This document shows, piece after piece, positions 4,512-5,465 of a stretch of DNA of 5,465 nucleotides. Location: positions 1-5,465 of the forward strand of contig JBAXLO010000273.1 in the NCBI GenBank assembly GCA_037134755.1. Direction: 5' to 3'. The notes below the pieces were generated by a model. It had not been told where the DNA came from and ran no database searches. It saw nothing but the letters and a program-made list of their open reading frames with translations. Source of the DNA: JBAXLO01 sp037134755 (GTDB lineage: Bacteria > Bacteroidota > Bacteroidia > Bacteroidales > JACABE01). A program made the position numbers and the translations under genes. Each line of letters opens with the position of its first letter. The stretch's first letter is position 1.

Positions 4512-5249
4512 ATGAATAGAGAAACAGTAGAAAAAATGGGAAAAATGCGTTTGTATGGAATGCAAGCTGCCTTTAATGCTTTTGTAGAGTCTCCACCACC
4601 AGATACGTTTACAAATGACGAGATGACTGAATATCTGGTACAAAGCGAATGGGACGACCGAAAGCATAGAACAGTACAGCGTAATATTAAAATTGCTAAG
4701 TTCCGTTATATAGCAGATACTGCAGGTATAGACTTTAATCCAGAAAGAGGATTAGATAAAAACCTTATTAACAGGCTGATTGCCTGTGATTTTATTAAAG
4801 GTGGGCAAGACGTTTTTATTACCGGTAGTACCGGAACAGGAAAAAGTTATATTGCTACTGCTATTGGTCAGCAAGCCTGTTTGCTTGGTTATAAAGTTTT
4901 ATATGCAAGTACTTCGAAGCTATTATCTTTTTTGAAAATGGCTAAAGCTGATGGGTCTCATTTAAGAGAGCTTAGCAGAATAGAAAGACAGGACATCCTG
5001 ATATTAGATGACTTTGGTATCCAGGCTTTTGATGCAGGCGGAAGAGCAATGCTGATGGATATTGTTGAAGACAGACATGGCAAAAGATCAACCATAATAG
5101 CATCACAAGTGCCAGTAAGAAATTGGTATGAAGTTATTGGCGAACAGACAGTCGCCGATGCAATACTGGATAGATTAGTACATAAATCTATCAGAATAGA
5201 GTTAAAAGGGGAGTCTCTTAGAAAGATAAAAGCAGAACCAAATATTTAA
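4512..5249 (+). CDS. istB: IS21-family AAA+ ATPase helper IstB
   Basis: IstB is the ATP-dependent partner that remodels target DNA and stimulates IstA during insertion. The 245-residue protein has an N-terminal helical region, then Walker A GSTGTGKS at 105-112, Walker B ILILDDFG at 162-169 (Asp166 and Asp167), a sensor-like IIASQVP at 195-201, and a conserved DAILDRLVHKS at 216-226 whose Arg221 is a likely arginine finger. Length and motif order match the family, which is related to the DnaA/DnaC-type clade of AAA+ proteins. It lies 43 bases after istA on the same strand and is probably cotranscribed. All nucleotide-binding motifs are intact. Confidence 0.95.
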   Translation: MNRETVEKMGKMRLYGMQAAFNAFVESPPPDTFTNDEMTEYLVQSEWDDRKHRTVQRNIKIAKFRYIADTAGIDFNPERGLDKNLINRLIACDFIKGGQDVFITGSTGTGKSYIATAIGQQACLLGYKVLYASTSKLLSFLKMAKADGSHLRELSRIERQDILILDDFGIQAFDAGGRAMLMDIVEDRHGKRSTIIASQVPVRNWYEVIGEQTVADAILDRLVHKSIRIELKGESLRKIKAEPNI

Positions 5250-5263
5250 AAACAAACAGACAG

Positions 5264-5288
5264 AAAAAGTGATACTTTTGCTTATCAC
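5264..5288 (-). terminator. Possible terminator for minus-strand transcripts entering the IS
   Basis: GTGATA (5269-5274) pairs with TATCAC (5283-5288) around an 8-base loop. An AAAAA run at 5264-5268 becomes a T run after the hairpin when read on the minus strand. There is no T run on the + strand side, so it would not terminate istB transcripts. The stem is short and AT-rich, so this is tentative. Confidence 0.35.
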
Positions 5289-5351
5289 AAACAACAAGTT
5301 CTTTATACAATTATTAAGTCAAAAAAAGGGAGAAAACAACATCTGTTTTAG

Positions 5352-5387
5352 AGGGGTCAATTTGATCCGGTGAACAGGGGTCAGTTT
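5352..5387 (-). repeat. Two 12-bp repeats at 24-bp spacing, right IS end
   Basis: Read on the minus strand, the units are AAACTGACCCCT (5376-5387) and AAATTGACCCCT (5352-5363), with TTCACCGGAT in the spacer. They mirror the left-end units in sequence and in the 24-bp period, but there are only two. The outer unit ends 14 bases from the element edge, the same offset as on the left. Confidence 0.85.
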
Positions 5388-5401
5388 ATCTGGAATTTAC
5401 A
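5377..5401 (-). repeat. Right terminal inverted repeat of the IS
   Basis: Its reverse complement starts TGTAAATTCCAG and continues into AAACTGACCCC, matching the left end at 20 of 25 positions. The flank to the right (5402-5465) is AT-rich, with no gene and no resumption of the interrupted module. Confidence 0.8.
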
Positions 5402-5465
5402 GGTATTGGGAAAAAAGAAATTAAATAAGAAAATATTACTTCATTAATACTATGCGTAAATATTT

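Larger units (their letters stand above)
2734..5401 (+). mobile_element. Complete IS21-family insertion sequence, 2668 bp
   Basis: The element carries istA and istB in the canonical order, with matching ends. Read inward, the left end starts TGGAAAAGCCAG at 2734 and the right end (reverse complement from 5401) starts TGTAAATTCCAG. About 20 of the first 25 positions agree, and both ends begin with TG, as usual for IS21. Each end has its first 12-bp binding-type repeat exactly 14 bases in. The left boundary coincides with the point where module 4 stops matching module 1, an independent support. Both genes are intact, so the element may be active. No convincing 4-8 bp target duplication is seen: TGAATT is on the left and GGTATT on the right. 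Confidence 0.92.

Overview
The window looks like an accessory, repeat-rich stretch of a Bacteroidota chromosome. The DNA is AT-rich, start codons lack clear Shine-Dalgarno sequences, two genes carry the Bacteroidota -7 promoter motif TAnnTTTG just upstream of the start codon, and the proteins (a DUF5618-like protein and a compact Fic protein) resemble families common in that phylum. Species cannot be assigned from the sequence alone.

The left half (1-2733) is an array of single genes, all on the + strand. Each gene is followed by a near-identical non-coding module: (last codons of a DUF5618-like gene)-module 1-(clan AA aspartic protease, 433-852)-module 2-(Fic protein, 1208-1924)-module 3-(DUF5618-like gene, 2183-2560)-module 4. 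A module is about 150-225 bp and contains, in order, a degenerate 7-bp tandem repeat (GNNAGGA), an intrinsic terminator with a 10-bp stem and invariant TTTATT loop, a conserved stretch beginning near GATTGCTTCG, and a variable hairpin-forming tail. The first 18 bases of the window are identical to the last 18 bases of the DUF5618-like gene, and modules 1 and 4 share diagnostic bases. A whole gene-plus-module unit therefore appears to have been copied. Two genes have a promoter-like motif and all have a terminator, so the units look like independent one-gene cassettes rather than an operon.

The right half (2734-5401) is a complete IS21-family insertion sequence of 2668 bp. It carries istA (DDE transposase) and istB (AAA+ ATPase helper), both apparently intact. 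Its ends hold imperfect inverted repeats and 12-bp repeats spaced exactly 24 bp apart, four at the left and two at the right, which probably bind IstA. The element sits inside the tail of module 4. No clear target-site duplication is visible and the module tail does not resume to its right. The last 64 bases (5402-5465) show no gene.

The array proteins do not form a recognised pathway. A self-inhibited Fic AMP-transferase, a small retropepsin-like protease and a small helical protein would be compatible with stress, toxin-antitoxin or defence roles, but that is inference. The most notable signal is the cassette-like organisation itself.
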